Of a stretch of DNA of 64,000 nt, positions 38,688 to 52,200 are shown in pieces (the stretch's first letter is position 1; every line of letters begins with the position of its first letter). The translations under genes and the position numbers were made by a program. Under the pieces are notes generated by a model. It saw only the letters and a list, made by a program, of their open reading frames with translations. It was not told the DNA's origin and made no database searches. Origin of the DNA: Arbacia lixula (Eukaryota > Echinodermata > Echinoidea > Arbacioida > Arbaciidae); contig OZ022587.1 of NCBI GenBank assembly GCA_963669155.1, forward strand, positions 20,957,426 through 21,021,425, read 5' to 3'.

Positions 38688-38914
38688 CCTCTCTCCTCTC
38701 TCCTTTTGTTTTCATTCTTGTGAACAAGAATAGTGGTTCTGCCCAACTCTCGTGTTTACATTCTGTCGTTGGGGCTAGAGCCGACATCCTATTTTTACCC
38801 GAGTCGAGCCCGGGGGAGATGCCCCGTAGGGCCCCGCTTAGCAACCGCTTGTGAACCTATCGGGTAGACACGAGCTTTGCGCAGGTGGAAAAGGCATTGC
38901 GTATGTTCCCTTAA

Positions 38915-38965
38915 CCTCCCCGTGCCCCTCCCGGCTCCCTAAAGGCTGGGAGGGGTGAGGGGAGG
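38915..38965. repeat. GC-rich inverted repeat
   Basis: The arms are 38915-38936 and 38944-38965. CCTCCCC and CCCCTCCC in the left arm pair with GGGAGGGG and GGGGAGG in the right arm, leaving a 7-nt loop. It could form a strong hairpin. Confidence 0.75.
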
Positions 38966-40029
38966 TAGTGGCAACAGCGTGTGAAGTCATGGACGCAATA
39001 GTACTAGTTCATCAACTGATAATTGCGCAGCTGAAGTAACCAAGCAATGATTTGAAATGTTCTACAATCCTGACAATTCAAGATGACAATGTATCTAAGA
39101 GCTGTCACACTATCCCTGTTCTCAGGACCGCCCCCCCCCCCCCTACTCTCCCGACCCCACTTCCCCCTTTATTCTCACGAAAGTTGACAAACACTCATTT
39201 CATCCGGGTCTCTGATCTCTGCATTTGCTTTCAGAGCACCCTGGTCGAATCGGGGAGCTGTAGTCATGGTAGTAGCAGTATGGTGGATGGCTGTTTCCGT
39301 GGACTGCTCTCTTAATCTTAATATATAACGCATTTTAGAGCGTGCACGTAAAACCGGAGGGGCTTTATTTAGGAGGGAACTTGGCAGAGTTTCAGGGAGG
39401 GGAAGCCTTTTCTGGTTTTCATCGCCTCTTGTGCGCTATCGATTCGACACCTCGTGCACGCTCTAGTTCATGTCCAACGTTGCCACTACCGCAAACATGC
39501 AGAAAGAAAAATCCCCGTCTTCACAAAATCTGCCGCCGAAAATCACAACCGTCTGTTGAGCATATTCCTCTGTGAAACCCTCCTTCTCTTCGGATCAATG
39601 CTTCCACTTTTGTTTGGTGTCTGCCAAGTTTTTATCTAGTTTGGCTGACCCCTCTCCCCCCTCCCCCTCTTACCCCCTTCACTTCACTTTTTCGTTCCCA
39701 AATATATATGGCTAAGGTTGACTTCACAGGTTATCTATGATAATTTTGATGTGGTTATGGCAGGTGCATTTGATGGTCTCGCGACGGAAATCATAAATGA
39801 ACATTTTTTACAGAGATTATAATCATTATTAAAAATATCAGATCTAACCATGGCCTTTAATGGACATAATTCTCGTAAAGAAAGTAATGATAAAACTATT
39901 GTTATTATTATTATATAAAAGTATTATCATTATTATTAATACTATAATTATTGTTTGTTATCATCATTATTATTATCATATTATCATCGATGATAACTGA
40001 TTGCAATAAGATATTAACAAGAACGAGGG

Positions 40030-40310
40030 AGAAGAACAAAAAGAAGAATGAAAAAGAGAAGAAGAAGAAGAAGGAGAAGGAGAAGAAGAAGAAGAAGAAG
40101 AAGAAGAAGAAGAAGGAGAAGAAGAAGAAGAAGAAGGAGAAGAAGAAGAAGAAGAAGAAGAAGAAGAAGAAGAAGAAGAAGAAGGACAAGAAGAAGAAGA
40201 AGAAGAAGAAGAAGAAGAAGAAGAAGAAGAAGAAGAAGAAGAAAATGAAGAAGAAGAAGGAGAAGAAGGAGAAGAAGGAAAAAAAGGAAAATAAAAGTGG
40301 AAGGGTAGGA
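40030..40310. repeat. (GAA)n microsatellite
   Basis: A GAA array with scattered GGA and single GAC units, purine-only over most of its length. Long GAA/TTC arrays can form triplex DNA. Confidence 0.97.
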
Positions 40311-43290
40311 GATGAAGAGGAAGGCAAAGAAGAGAAAACAAGTAGAATGGAGATAACAAAGGTAAAAGAAGAAGAAGACGAAGAAGAAGAACAGCAACAA
40401 TTTAACCATTTAGCACAGCACAGCAAACTATTCAGATTCTAAAGTGAAATATGTAACACAATTTATGCCAACAGCTGCATGTCTTTGTTCTGTCATCAGC
40501 GCTGACATTACAACTAAAAAAAATAAGTGAAAAGAAACGCTTCATCCCGAGCTCGGGGAGGCGATTAAGAATATGTGACAAGGACAGAATTCTGACATCC
40601 TCCTTGCAAGCTTCTTGGATCTCATGGGCGTGCTCTAGGACAGGATGGGCGCACACACTATAAGGCAGCGCGTTCAAGATGGGGCGGGGAGGGGGTATCT
40701 TGTAATCTGATCCGGAGGGAAAGCCCGGCAGACAAAAAGTAACACTGATGTATTTTCATCATCAGTGAACTATCCCTTTAATCTTCGGCTTTAATCGCGG
40801 AGCGGGGCGAATTGGGCTTTGTGATCGTCAGATTTTAAGAGTAATGGTTGATCATCTTGAGGGTGACCCTACCAATAAAACTAGGTTGCATTATCAGCAT
40901 TTTGTCATTCTCTCTGTATGTCCCTCTTATCAGATGGTATCTCCCATTGTGTATACTTCAATATCATGAATTCGGAGTTTTCCAATTGAGCATGCGCAGA
41001 ACAAGTTTCAAGCCTATATATATTTCGCGCCATTTAAGTAAACGAAGAGCTTCATGGCCGGTAGATATCATAGAGTTTGATCGTTATGGGCCAATGTTGC
41101 ACTTTTCCACCAATGATAATTCACAAATCCCCGTGAGCAATATATCTTATGACATTGAAGGAGTTAACAGTGATGATTATATCACGTTTCACAGCTCTGT
41201 GGGAGACAGGTGAAAACACACACTGTTCCTTCATGGTAATGGTGTCATGCGAAATACCTTGACACTCAACATCAAGCGTGGTTTCGGGAACACACACACA
41301 TGCGAATATGTTTGCAATCTCTGGCGTTAAGTCAATTGACTTGATAAGAAAAATGGCTGCCTTAACAATTTGCATTAGTTTATATCACTGTTTGTAGAAT
41401 ATGACACAAACACAAGCGATTGATCATCGGCAGATCTGATGCCACAGATACTATATTACGTTCTTAACCCATTGTTTCACATCCACCGAAGATAACGTAG
41501 GCCTGTTTCCATTCAAACACGATTTGTCTTTCCTGTGTCACGTATGGAAATTCTTAACATGACTGAGCGTATTTTTTCGTGTTAATCGTTACGTATTCCT
41601 AACCATGTTGCTATTAGCAAAATGTTGTTCTCTGTTTTTGTTTTCTGATGACAATCTATTAAATTACCTCATACGCACATCACAGTGTTTAAATCCATAA
41701 CACTTGATTTAGATACAAGGGGAACAAGGTTAGAATGAATTACAAAAATAAAGTGCAAAATACTAGACAATGTAGTTAAATATTATTAATACGTGATATT
41801 TGATCGGATTATGGCAGAGGAGATAGTGGGATACGTTTAGCTGCACATAGATCTACGTCAAGTTTTACAACATTGCACATCGTGCTATCGCTTAAACCTC
41901 GTCTCACAGGTCGAGTGCCGAAGAGCATTCGTTGCCCTAAAAACTAACCCCCCTCGACCAATTTCTCCTCGACGTTTCTTTTTTAATGGCCACAGTGTTG
42001 CGGAGCACGGGGCTTTTCGGAAGATAGTATTTCATAGCGCTCATTACCCGACATCCGCTGGCGGGGTTTTCTTTGGAGGTCTTGATGCTTATCGCTGTGG
42101 CTAGGGGCAATCCGCTTCCCGTTCATGTCAACTCCCATCCCCGCTCAGTCCTCGCGAAGCCTCGACCGTCCGATGCGTTTGACCGGGCACCGTCCGGGCT
42201 AGGGTGGGTTCCATCAACCGTTACGCCACAATGCTGCGCTTCAGCACGAGACACGAAAATAAACGCGTGGGATTGTAGGCGCCGTTTGTGCGCTTTACAT
42301 TCAGTAGTGGCGCTAAAAATATAAATTACTGATTGTCACATTTCATTTGCCGTTCGCTTTCTGTCTCAGGACGCAGGCTCTTGATTTCTCGACTGATCCC
42401 TATTTCGGATCTGTACGATCAAACGATAAGATTTGATACAATCCAAATTGCTGCAAAGCTGATCTAGATAACCCCATTTACATGATTTAGGTCTAATGGT
42501 AGACCCATCCATATAAGGCAACTTAATTTCCATATGCCCGTAATGCAGGGAATTTGACTGAGCATTGCTCGAAACAGATTGACAGCTTGATTGAAAGCCT
42601 CTTTAAAAAGGATCCGTTTCGTAAGCATTGATTGATGCATATTTTAGAGAAGTCGTTGCAATGTGTGAAACTTAAAATCGCACTTACTTTCTTTCTTTAC
42701 CATAGATAGCCTAGATTAACTCGCTGTTTCCCTCAAGACTTCCTTCAGTTGGTTGTATTAGAAATAATATTTGTGTTCCTTGGTAGAATTTCAGCTGAAT
42801 AATTACGCAAGTCAGACAGTGGTTTTAAGGTTATTTTTGTTCAAAAACTGTGCCATCAAGAACCCTTTTCTTAAATGGTGTTGATAACAACTACATTTTC
42901 AAAGATGGTACTGATAGGAACCATGCTGGCAATCATGTCAATGATAGTGCTGATAAGAACCATATGGTGTCGCTTTTGTGACAAAATCTTTTTGAAACGA
43001 ACTACTGTATTTTCTTATATTGCATAGCACAGTACATTAGAAGTCGATGAAGGCAGAGGGTAGTGTAGTGAATGTTCAAACGTGAGGCGCACACTGCGCA
43101 GATGCACAATGTCATGTACTTTGTTGCCAATGGCAGAGCCGTGTGTTGGTGGTGTTTGGAGGAATTCTCCGTCATGTTATTTTTATCAAGCGATCGATGT
43201 TGAGCTGTCGGGGCTCGCTAGCGGCCCATTGACTGAAGATTCGCTGAAACGAGGCTGGGAGAGAGCCGATGGGGATGAGGGAGGGGGGGG

Positions 43291-43300
43291 GAGAGGGAGA

Positions 43301-43386
<86 letters not shown>

Positions 43387-43387
43387 G
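43291..43387. repeat. (GA)n then (GACA)n microsatellite
   Basis: GA run to about 43350 then GACA units; a second short GA run is at 43430-43449. Confidence 0.95.
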
Positions 43388-45589
43388 ACGAAAATCGAGA
43401 AATATGAAGACATGACAGTGAGGCAGAGGGAGAGAGAGAGAGAGAGAGACAGTGTGATAGAGACGGGTGGAATTCTTGATACATACAGAGCTTTCGTCAC
43501 GTGACCAAATATACACCTGTTCCCGTGCGAATGCCTTGATTAGCCTGCTTTCAAGACCTATCTGATTATGTTTCCTTGCAAAACACACCAATTCATTTGC
43601 CAAAAAGAATGGACTTGGATTTTGTTCGCAATTGCAATAGGAAATGAATTATATGTTACATACTGATTTGCAATGCGTATTGTCCCACCCTCTTTGCTTG
43701 ATAACCAACTGTCACAATCATTCGGCGTACCTTTAAATATTTCCGAAGGTCACGTAAGAAGCTGTCCTATCCTGAATTTAAGGTCTATTCATCTGTTTAT
43801 TTTGAGAGAAAAATTAAAATCAATGAACATATACCGCACAAAATCTCACAAAACATAGTTAACGTCCATGAATAGAGGAGGGGGGGGGGTAGCCGTATTG
43901 TCTTCTAACCTGCGCGTGATTAAAGGTAAGTTCAGTGTGCTATACATCTATTCATACTCCCTACAGACGTTTAAGAACGGGACAACCTATTGGGTTATTT
44001 TAAGGGGGTCGCCTCGCTAAATTAAGATCGCACCGAAACAAATCGGCCCCTGATTAGATCGTATCTGGTCCCAAACTCATGGATATCCCCGTATTTATTT
44101 TCTGCCAGCCCTCCTGAGAATGGCGAGCTCATGACAAAGGAATAAGCCAATTTCCAAGAGACCCGCGTGGGGGCGCCCTATGGGAGTACTTCAAACTTTG
44201 TCGCTGATCACGTGACTTGAAAGCGTGACGTAGGCGTAATTAGGACCAGGATTTCTGTTTGTCGACACTGGGAGTAAGAGGTCGAGAGAATCTCCAGGAA
44301 AATTACGTCACAGGCGTGGCATATGTTTACATGATGAAATGTTAATGTAACTTTCCAATTTGTATTATATTGGTGAGATTGTCCTGGCCCCCGTAATATT
44401 GCCAGGATAGTTATTTTAGCATTAATTGCAAAGACATTAGATGTATAAATGTTTATCATAATCATTATAAACCCTTCAGCACCAGCGAAACCCTTACCTC
44501 GTACCATAGGTGTGCATCATGTACAATGAGTAAAGTAGTAGAAAGTAACATTTAAAGACTTAAAGTTAAGATATGTGCGTAAATTGGGATGCGTGTTGTC
44601 ACGTCGACACGTTGTTGATTCGCAGAAAGTTGGCTCGGCTACAACTGAAAAGGCCTCGAAATGTTTAATGAACGGCTTTCATCAGGAATTAAATTTGGAG
44701 CAGGAAAAATAGGTAACCATGTGAAGAAGAGGAAAAAACTCGACATTTCAAACTCCTCGATCATCATCTGTCTGGAACTAATTGAAACAACCCATACACC
44801 GTGTAATGGACATGTCGAGCTAACCGACCAAAGTTAAGTCATTTTGTCAACGGTGAGAGTCCGGTTTATTTTCACCATAATCGTAATTAATTGCTGAGTG
44901 AATTTTCCCTTCGTCGGCTCCTTACTTGCGTCGGGGTTTTGATTTAGAGGGTGCTGTCTGCACTGCCAGCGAGCCACGAGACGTCGACACGCGGTGCACA
45001 ACCCATATCTACGTGACAGGTGCAGCCGAAATGTATTGCGCAGCGCACCAAGTTTTGCTAATGTAGCACAACTGATAATGGTTCTAACATGCTGACATAC
45101 AATGCATTCTTAATGTATTCTAGAAATGCTTAATCACATCACCGTATGATTTGGTGAAAATGATGGAACGATTCTTTAATGGGAGTGGGGGAAGGGCAGA
45201 GGGAGGGGGTTGATATGTCTTTATATGTACGAAATAACAATATTTTTCTGAGAACTGAATGCTTGTGGAGCTACTTCCATTAGTATTTCCCCCTCTGAAA
45301 CTCGTACTGACAGTTAATTTGTACGTGGAAAGAGTGTCCATTCTGACATGGGATTCAAATCCGCAAGCTCATGAGCTAAAGTCACGTTCATTATTGTAAT
45401 ATTAAACGTTAGATGTTCGTTACGTAAGCTGCTATATGAAAGACCTAGCCAGTAATCAGACAAGTGCCTTTCCATCTGATAATTGTACGCTGCGTGCAAC
45501 ATATATTCATACTTGTCGGCGTTCGATAAGGAGGGGGGTGGGGGGGTAGAGAGGGGAAAGTGACAGAGAAGAAAGAAGATGTACATGTA

Positions 45590-45594
<5 letters not shown>

Positions 45595-45648
<54 letters not shown>
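45595..45648. repeat. (GA)n microsatellite
   Basis: Pure GA run. Confidence 0.97.
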
Positions 45649-45651
<3 letters not shown>

Positions 45652-45793
45652 TGAGGGATGGGGGAGCGACGGAGACCCACAATCGTCTGAAGAAAATGAG
45701 AGTCTTGTACACTGGTACGGGAGCTAGGGTAAGGGACGAGAAGAATCTATCACCACCCCACCCCAAAATGCCTTTTAATCTGAGCCTTGGTTC

Positions 45794-45837
45794 ATATTAG
45801 CATGGACCCTATCACGTGATAGGGCCCATGATATTAG
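45794..45837. repeat. 30-bp palindrome flanked by 7-bp direct repeats
   Basis: 45801-45830 is a palindrome pairing 14 of 15 positions with no loop, centred on the E-box CACGTG. It is flanked on both sides by ATATTAG (45794-45800 and 45831-45837). A third ATATTAG lies at 45843. Confidence 0.85.
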
Positions 45838-45977
45838 AAACCATATTAGACATCACCAAAGGTTGCAGGTGACGGTGATCCCCCTTCCCCTAATCGCCCA
45901 ACCACCCGTTGGCTGATCGAGCATACCATGGCTTTGGCTTGATAAGGACGGGAGGAAACCTTTCATTAACGCATCAC

Positions 45978-46086
45978 TACCTGTCGACCATACACTGCAA
46001 CATCTCCCCCACGTCCTGCGTACATCGCTACCTGTCGAGCGACCATACACTGGAACATCTACCCAACACCCTACGTACATACATCG
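45978..46086. repeat. tandem duplication of about 50 bp
   Basis: CTACCTGTCGACCATACACT at 45978 recurs at 46028 with a 4-bp insertion (GAGC) and scattered substitutions, continuing through AACATCT and GTACAT. Confidence 0.8.
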
Positions 46087-46988
46087 TTCATACGGGTCAT
46101 AATCTGGGCATGTTGACTTCAACCGAGCTTTGCGGTCTTCGGAAAGGGTTGATTGGGATGTGACAGACGGGTGTCATCGCTGAAAAATAGCTTCGTGAAC
46201 TAACAAACAACTGCATGTAAAGCCAATTCCGCGGTTAGCCCGTAATCATGTAGATTGAGTATGGGTGGCCTCTTAGTTCAGTTATGTGTTATCGATGCGT
46301 CTACCACGTTCCTCGATCAGCCATGTCAGCCGCCGAAAGAGAATGACAAGCGAGTATCTCCACCTCCATAACCCTTTCCGTACCCAACACTGATAACAGC
46401 ACATCAATTACAACCTAGTAATTTACAATTGTAAGACTGGGAAAGTTAAAAGGCACAGGTGCAACGCTAGCAGGCCATTCTGAACATTCGAAGTGGCTCC
46501 ATTTAACACGCATTAAGTTATTGAAACGAGACATAGTGTTTCCTGAGATGCAGGCGATGCCCAACCCCAATGGCCTACCTAAAAAAAGCTTAACCATACC
46601 AGTATAACATGGTGTATGCAATAAATCGACGGCCATTTCCTAGCTTGGTACCGAATGATCTAAACGGGGTTACCAAGCATTTGACGCAGCAATGGATGTC
46701 GTCGCAAGAGCTGGGGGCACCTGGAATCATGTGATTGGTTTGATATTTTCCTGTTGCCAAATCGAGGCTTCCTTGCCTGGTCTTTATCATAAGAGAAAGT
46801 GAAAGTCCGAACTCCTCCCCTCCCCCAATCCTCCCCGTACACGCACACCATCACCTCTCCAAAATCAATGGGACACCTCTCCCACCTTCTCGAGTCTTAA
46901 CTCTTTGTAACCCCATGAGCATGAAGATGTGTATTAAGCCAATGGAATTCTCACGGCCTGGAAATGTAAGGGTTAGCCATTTTCTCAC

Positions 46989-47514
46989 CTGCTGGGACTA
47001 TGACTCGCTTCTCATTGGTGGTGACGTTTGGTGGCGGGGACCTTCCTGTGGTAGCAGCCGAGGCGGAACGCTCCTCAGCATTGGTACCCGCTGTGGTGCC
47101 CAGGTATGGCTGTGGCGGGCATGGGTACGGTGGGGCGGCCTGTGTGGGCTCAGCCGTGATGGTGCCGGGTGGCGCTCCATGCGGCTGCTGCTGGCGGTGC
47201 TTCGCTACGCTGCAGTCAAGCGGGGACTCGGGTTCCCCGCGGCTGACCTGGGGGGCTGTGAGCCCGTCGTGGGCGGCCGCAGCGCTGGGCTGCTCGATCT
47301 CCTGCTTCATCCTGCTCGCTGTCTGCGCGCAAGAACTCCACAGGACTGCTTCGGCGGTGGGCGACGCGACCGGGACGGTCTGTTTAGGTTTGTGTCCAGG
47401 CGTCGTCAACAGGTGGCTGGTCGTTGGAGGGGACTGCGCGACGGTGTTGGACTTGGTGACGTCACGGTATGAAGGGTCGAACATCGACTGGTCGTCTACT
47501 ACCGAAAGCGCTTC
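46989..47514 (-). CDS. erg: Erg/Fli1 ortholog, N-terminal coding exon
   Basis: The 526-nt exon reads 175 codons plus one base on the minus strand. It opens with EALSVVDDQSMFDPSY, matching the start of the conserved part of vertebrate ERG and FLI1, and ends with PPPNVTTNEKRVIVPA, matching the block just before their Pointed domain. Between them are PESPLDCSVAK (FLI1-like) and RMKQEIE, which sits where ERG and FLI1 carry a SUMO-acceptor psi-K-x-E motif. The rest is Pro/Gln/Ala/Thr-rich and probably disordered. The acceptor is tctatacag|GAAGCG, in phase 0. The donor is CCAGCAG|gtgaga, leaving one G that joins AC of the Pointed exon to make Asp (VPA-D-PNMW). The family encodes nuclear ETS transcription factors. 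The region is about 50 residues longer than in human ERG as I recall it. The family assignment is firm; because invertebrates usually have one gene of this type, it should be a pre-duplication ERG/FLI1 ortholog. Confidence 0.95.
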
Positions 47515-48381
47515 CTGTATAGATAGAAGGAGGAATAAAATATTATGAATACTTTGACAATCAAAAACAAAAGAACAATCACTATTCAAGATGAAGGCAA
47601 CATTTGTTTCTGCTCAAATGAAACCACCTCAAAATCTGATATCCAACGCTGTAATTTCTATGTGTGTTCATTGCGTTGTGACTCATTGTGTACTGATTAA
47701 CTTGTGTATTTGTAAGTATATGTTTGTTTCTTTCTAAACTTAAGAGAGTTGATGAGTAAGTGTGTGATTGCTCCTAACAGCTGCAGGCTACAGTCGTCTA
47801 CCACCTCCAGCCGCATGACGATGCGATCTCACTCAAAATAACTCTCCTGAAGTAGTTCATCGCTTTTCAAATAAAGTGTTGCTCTTTCATACATATAAAT
47901 TATGCAATATGGGATCACTGTCACGCAAAGAGCAATCTTGGAGTATCTTCCATCGACGGTGTCATACCTCGGACATTGTGGCATCTCCAGGACTGGTTTC
48001 AGAACTCTTGAAAACGCACTGATCTCTTGGGCGACTTTCTCTTGTATGATTGCGTTTCCTAAAATCTACCCCTTCCCCAACACCTCACTGGATAACATCT
48101 CATAGGCTAGAGATACCAACTAATAAGAAAGAAGGGAAACTGCTTGAAAGAGCAGAACGTTTTAGTCTGACCTCTACAAATCCTCCTGGAATATGGGAAG
48201 GCGAGACGCTACTAACCACTTCCGGGTTAAATTATGCGGGGGAGATGGAAGGCGTTGTGACGCAAAGCAGACCCGGGCTGACCGCTGCGGAGCGAGCGTT
48301 GTGGCGCAACGATAACCCGACAAGCTTGACGAGTTTCGACAAACATTTTGTTTGTCGCGATTTGATTTGTATTGCTCTCAT

Positions 48382-48598
48382 AAGGTACGTCCACACTGAT
48401 GCGGTTTTGCCGCTCGCCGCTCGAAGCGGAGACTCTGACGCCAGTGATTTACCGCCGGTACAAATCGGGAAACGGGCTATTTGTACCAATGCGTACATAT
48501 CAAGGCGTTTCGCCGCTTCCCCAAACCCCGTGACGGCACAACAGAAGTGCCGCTACGGCAATCGGTAGCGGCAAACCGATTCAATGTGAACGCACCTT
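48382..48598. mobile_element. 217-bp MITE-like element with about 31-bp terminal inverted repeats
   Basis: The left end AAGGTACGTCCACACTGATG, continuing to GCCGC at 48413, matches the inverse complement of the right end (48568-48598), which reads AAGGTGCGTTCACATTGAAT then CGGTTTGCCGC. About 25 of 31 positions agree. The interior is CpG-rich with repeated GCCGC. I see no clear target-site duplication and no transposase. Confidence 0.7.
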
Positions 48599-48741
48599 TC
48601 CAGATAAGAAGCTCGGTGGTATGGTCATGGTTATTAGCATGATTACGTGGAAATAAACGGATTGTTTGACTCTTCTCGATTGGAGCCACTGGGTCCAATA
48701 ACAAACACCTGAGATATCAGCAAATTGAAATAAGATGTGAA

Positions 48742-48781
48742 AATGATGATGATGATGAAGATGATAATGATGATGATGATA

Positions 48782-48816
<35 letters not shown>
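48742..48816. repeat. (GAT)n microsatellite
   Basis: A GAT array with two AAT/AAG variants. Confidence 0.95.
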
Positions 48817-51800
48817 ACGGATGATCTATTCCTTTGTTTGTTTGATCTATCAATTTACGCATCTCCTCCTGGATCTGTCTGTTCATCTAGAGTCTAGACG
48901 TATCAATTATAACTCCTCCTTAGACGTCACTTCCAGCTTTTCACATCTCCGTACGCTCTTTAGAATCATCCCCGTATTAATGCATGTATGGGTCTCGATG
49001 ACAAATTAATAGACCCTCTTTCTGTCATCCTTAAATGTATTATGTGTATAGTGATCAATTCATAACCATTATCATCATCACCATCACCTTCATCATCTTA
49101 ATCACAATCAGAATCATCATCAGAATCATACTATCACTATTAACATCATCGTCGTCTTTATCGTCAATGTGCATGTCATGACTTAATGTTCTTGACCCAT
49201 TTTCGTCAAAAAATCACAAACATAATCTATCCTGAAATGATTAACAGGATCAGTGTTTAAGCAGGTAAGTAAAGCCTGTATACAAAGACTGTTAAAAGAA
49301 GACAGGGAGTGTGGTATTTATGAACAGGTTATTTAACACAGATTTCAATTAATAGAATAGCTCAAAGAAAACTACTGACATGACTGAGGTAGTGTTTAAA
49401 TTCAAGCAGGCTTTCTACACAGGCAGGTTTCCATGTATACGTAGTAATTCTGGCCATCCACTTAACAATTGTGTACCTGTAATTCATGATCAACATTCTG
49501 CGAACAGACATCCTAGCCATTCGCAGCATTGCGGAAATAAAATATGGTCACCTACTTCCTTGACGAATACCAACAAAAATCTCCATGTCAAATCCTTGCT
49601 CAAATATCTGCTCAGAATAGTCGCCAAGTTCCGTGTGGAAGGTGCTACGTGGATACGAATGATAACATTTAATCACATCAGCAGCATCTCTTTTCCGTGA
49701 CGTGATCTTCTTTCATTGTTTCTGTCTGGATACGCAGCTCGATTAAAACAATTCACTTGAGATTTTCTGGGTAGCAATACGGAAACATGAGTGTAAAACC
49801 ACGCTATAGCATTTAAGATTATACCTGGGGCGGTTTCCGGGTTCATATACTTGCTTCTCATATTCGCAGGACTTCTTGAATTGGTGCGGATTTGTTTTTT
49901 TTTTCATCGAAATTAACCACATCACAATCATAAAAAAGCAAGGGAGTAAGAGAGAAAAGGAAAGAGTAAAAGGAAGAGCGGCAGAAATGTATAGAGAAAG
50001 ACTTAGATGGATGTATTCATGTTGTTAATATAACCTGAATCATTACTTAGGAATAACACATATTGATACCAATATTGATCTAGGGGGAGGCTGGGGGTGA
50101 TGATTATGCAAATTATATGTTTCTATCAACTCATGTACATCAACCTTCAAATTTTAAAATCAAATGTTTATATGTCTTTTTGTCCCCTGAACTCACATTA
50201 TTATGTTTATTATTATGTTTTATTATTTGTTATTATTATTTACAATCTAATTCCATTCAAATGTATTAGTCTCTGATCCAACTGTACTGGGTTTTGCATG
50301 TCACATCTGGAAAAGAACTAGGCCTACATCTAAAACAATTACAAGTACGTATTCTAAAAAAATATCAGCATATACAATACATCAATTCCACGAATTTCCA
50401 CGCGCAACACATTCATGAACATATTGTTCAACTCCCTTAAAAGATCTCCTGCTTTTCTCATTCCCTTCCATTATACTGCTTATTTTCGATGTGATTGATC
50501 AGTAACGTACGTCTGCATTTTTCCCGTTTTTTCACTCGATATTTCTTTCCTCACACGAGAACAACTAATTCATATTATACTTGACATATATATCAGTTGA
50601 AATGATCATTAAGCCAATGATATGTTTTGTACATGAAATACTCACAAACCCATCAAGCGGAGGTATTGTATAGCACCCAGGGTTAAAATTGAAGCGAGAA
50701 ATGTTGTTTTGATAAATTTATCAATATCGATTATAGTAGCGAATACATAGCGTGCATTACTATCACGCTCATTTCCATTTTATCGTGTGATACGACTACT
50801 GTACTACTATTAGATATGTAGTATTCGTAGTAGTACTGCTAGCAGTAATAGTGGATGTGATGAATAATAATCTAATTTTATTTTCTGCTAATAGTGAATA
50901 TATTCCAATATCACCCCATACATGAATATATATATTTATTTTTCTTATGTTTCTCCCTTTCTCTCTGATTGATTTAAATCTTCTTTTTTGAGATTATATA
51001 ACAAGGCTAAAATATCGTTTTAAGTCTCTTTGTGTTTTAAGACTCTTTGTTTAATGCAAAGAAAAACAAAATCCAAACATTTTTTACAACAGCACTGAGT
51101 TCCCGAATCTGCAAAATACGTGGTGCGTGTCTATGTAATGTCACACACTTTCTAGTGCAACGCTGATAGACATTTACCAACCCACAAAAACGAATTTCTC
51201 GAAAACAAAATAGGCCGGAAAACCTTCATCAGTGCGGGGATACACTGGGGAATAGCATCTATATGGATCGAGTTAGCTCAGGCTGGCGATGTATGTGGAG
51301 TGCATACAGACGGTGAAACCGACTTACTTTTTCAAGGGGTGATATTACGTTATACACGATACATATGCAACCCCCTTTAAATACAATGTTTATTGTGTAG
51401 TGTAAGTTATATGACTCAGTGGTAACGTGTTAAAAACGGTGTTTAGTTAACTCCTGTGTGATTTGTTAGGCGGGCTTAACGGGTAGCAGTCTCGGGGAAG
51501 TTAGGGGGAAGTTGAGCGGAGGTCTATACTCGAAGAAAACCCATGCTCCGCATTTGGGTGCAAAACTAATTTCTGATGCCAATCTAGCATTTCCGTATAT
51601 TTCCCCCAGGTAATGAGGGATAATTATTCTGCAAATAATAACGGAACATTCAATAAACAACAAGGCAACAATAATAGCTCTTGTGAGGTCAGCGCAAAAG
51701 ATTCAGTTCGCATTTTTTTGCTCGCTTAACCTGAAGACGGGATATCATATGACAAACGCAAACTTACACATTCAAGATGGCGGCCCGGGGTTGCAACCGG

Positions 51801-52150
51801 GTTATTGTCTCGGTCAATAACACTGCTCTTAGATAACCCTCCAAATACCATTCGTTATGTTAAAGTGCATCAGTAATACATGTACGCACAGTTCATACAG
51901 AGCGGCTTTACGTCCCGGTATACATGGTATAAGATAACTTAATGATTTGCTACTACACATTAGCAAGAAGAACAATGTTGATATTTGGTAGTGACATCCG
52001 TGTGTCTCGCAGTGTAATCTGGCAATGCGAGACAAACGAATATCACTAGCGATTATCCGCAATGAGTAACATATTTAGCAATTCGGATAATCATCAACAA
52101 TCTCATGATCTACTCTTCACGCGCCAATGATATATACACACAAACCTCTT

Positions 52151-52200
52151 AGCATGCTTAGAGCAGACTTTTTATCTGGCACTTAAGAGGTTAAAACGTT
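52151..52200 (-). repeat. dispersed TTAACCC/GTGCCA repeat copy (diverged)
   Basis: The minus strand reads TTAACCTCTTAAGTGCCAGA, then GTCTGCTCTAAGCATGC. Confidence 0.5.

Larger units (their letters stand above)
35138..46988 (-). other. 11851-nt intron of the Erg ortholog
   Basis: It lies between the N-terminal and Pointed exons. It contains the CRE-bearing tandem repeat, (GAA)n, (CT)n and (GA)n arrays, a 22-bp-arm hairpin at 38915-38965, a 30-bp palindrome at 45801-45830 and a 50-bp tandem duplication at 45978. CpG-richer unique patches occur around 42030-42300 and 44000-44260 and might be regulatory. No gene is visible. Confidence 0.85.

Noticed and set aside
46915-47548. Long open frames on the plus strand opposite the N-terminal exon
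   Set aside because: They are antisense shadows of the Erg exon, whose minus-strand protein has clear homology.
48581-48886. Poly-His frame on the minus strand
   Set aside because: It is a reading of the (GAT)n array.
51266-51290. tRNA A-box-like TTAGCTCAGGCTGG
   Set aside because: No B box follows at the proper distance and no cloverleaf can be drawn.
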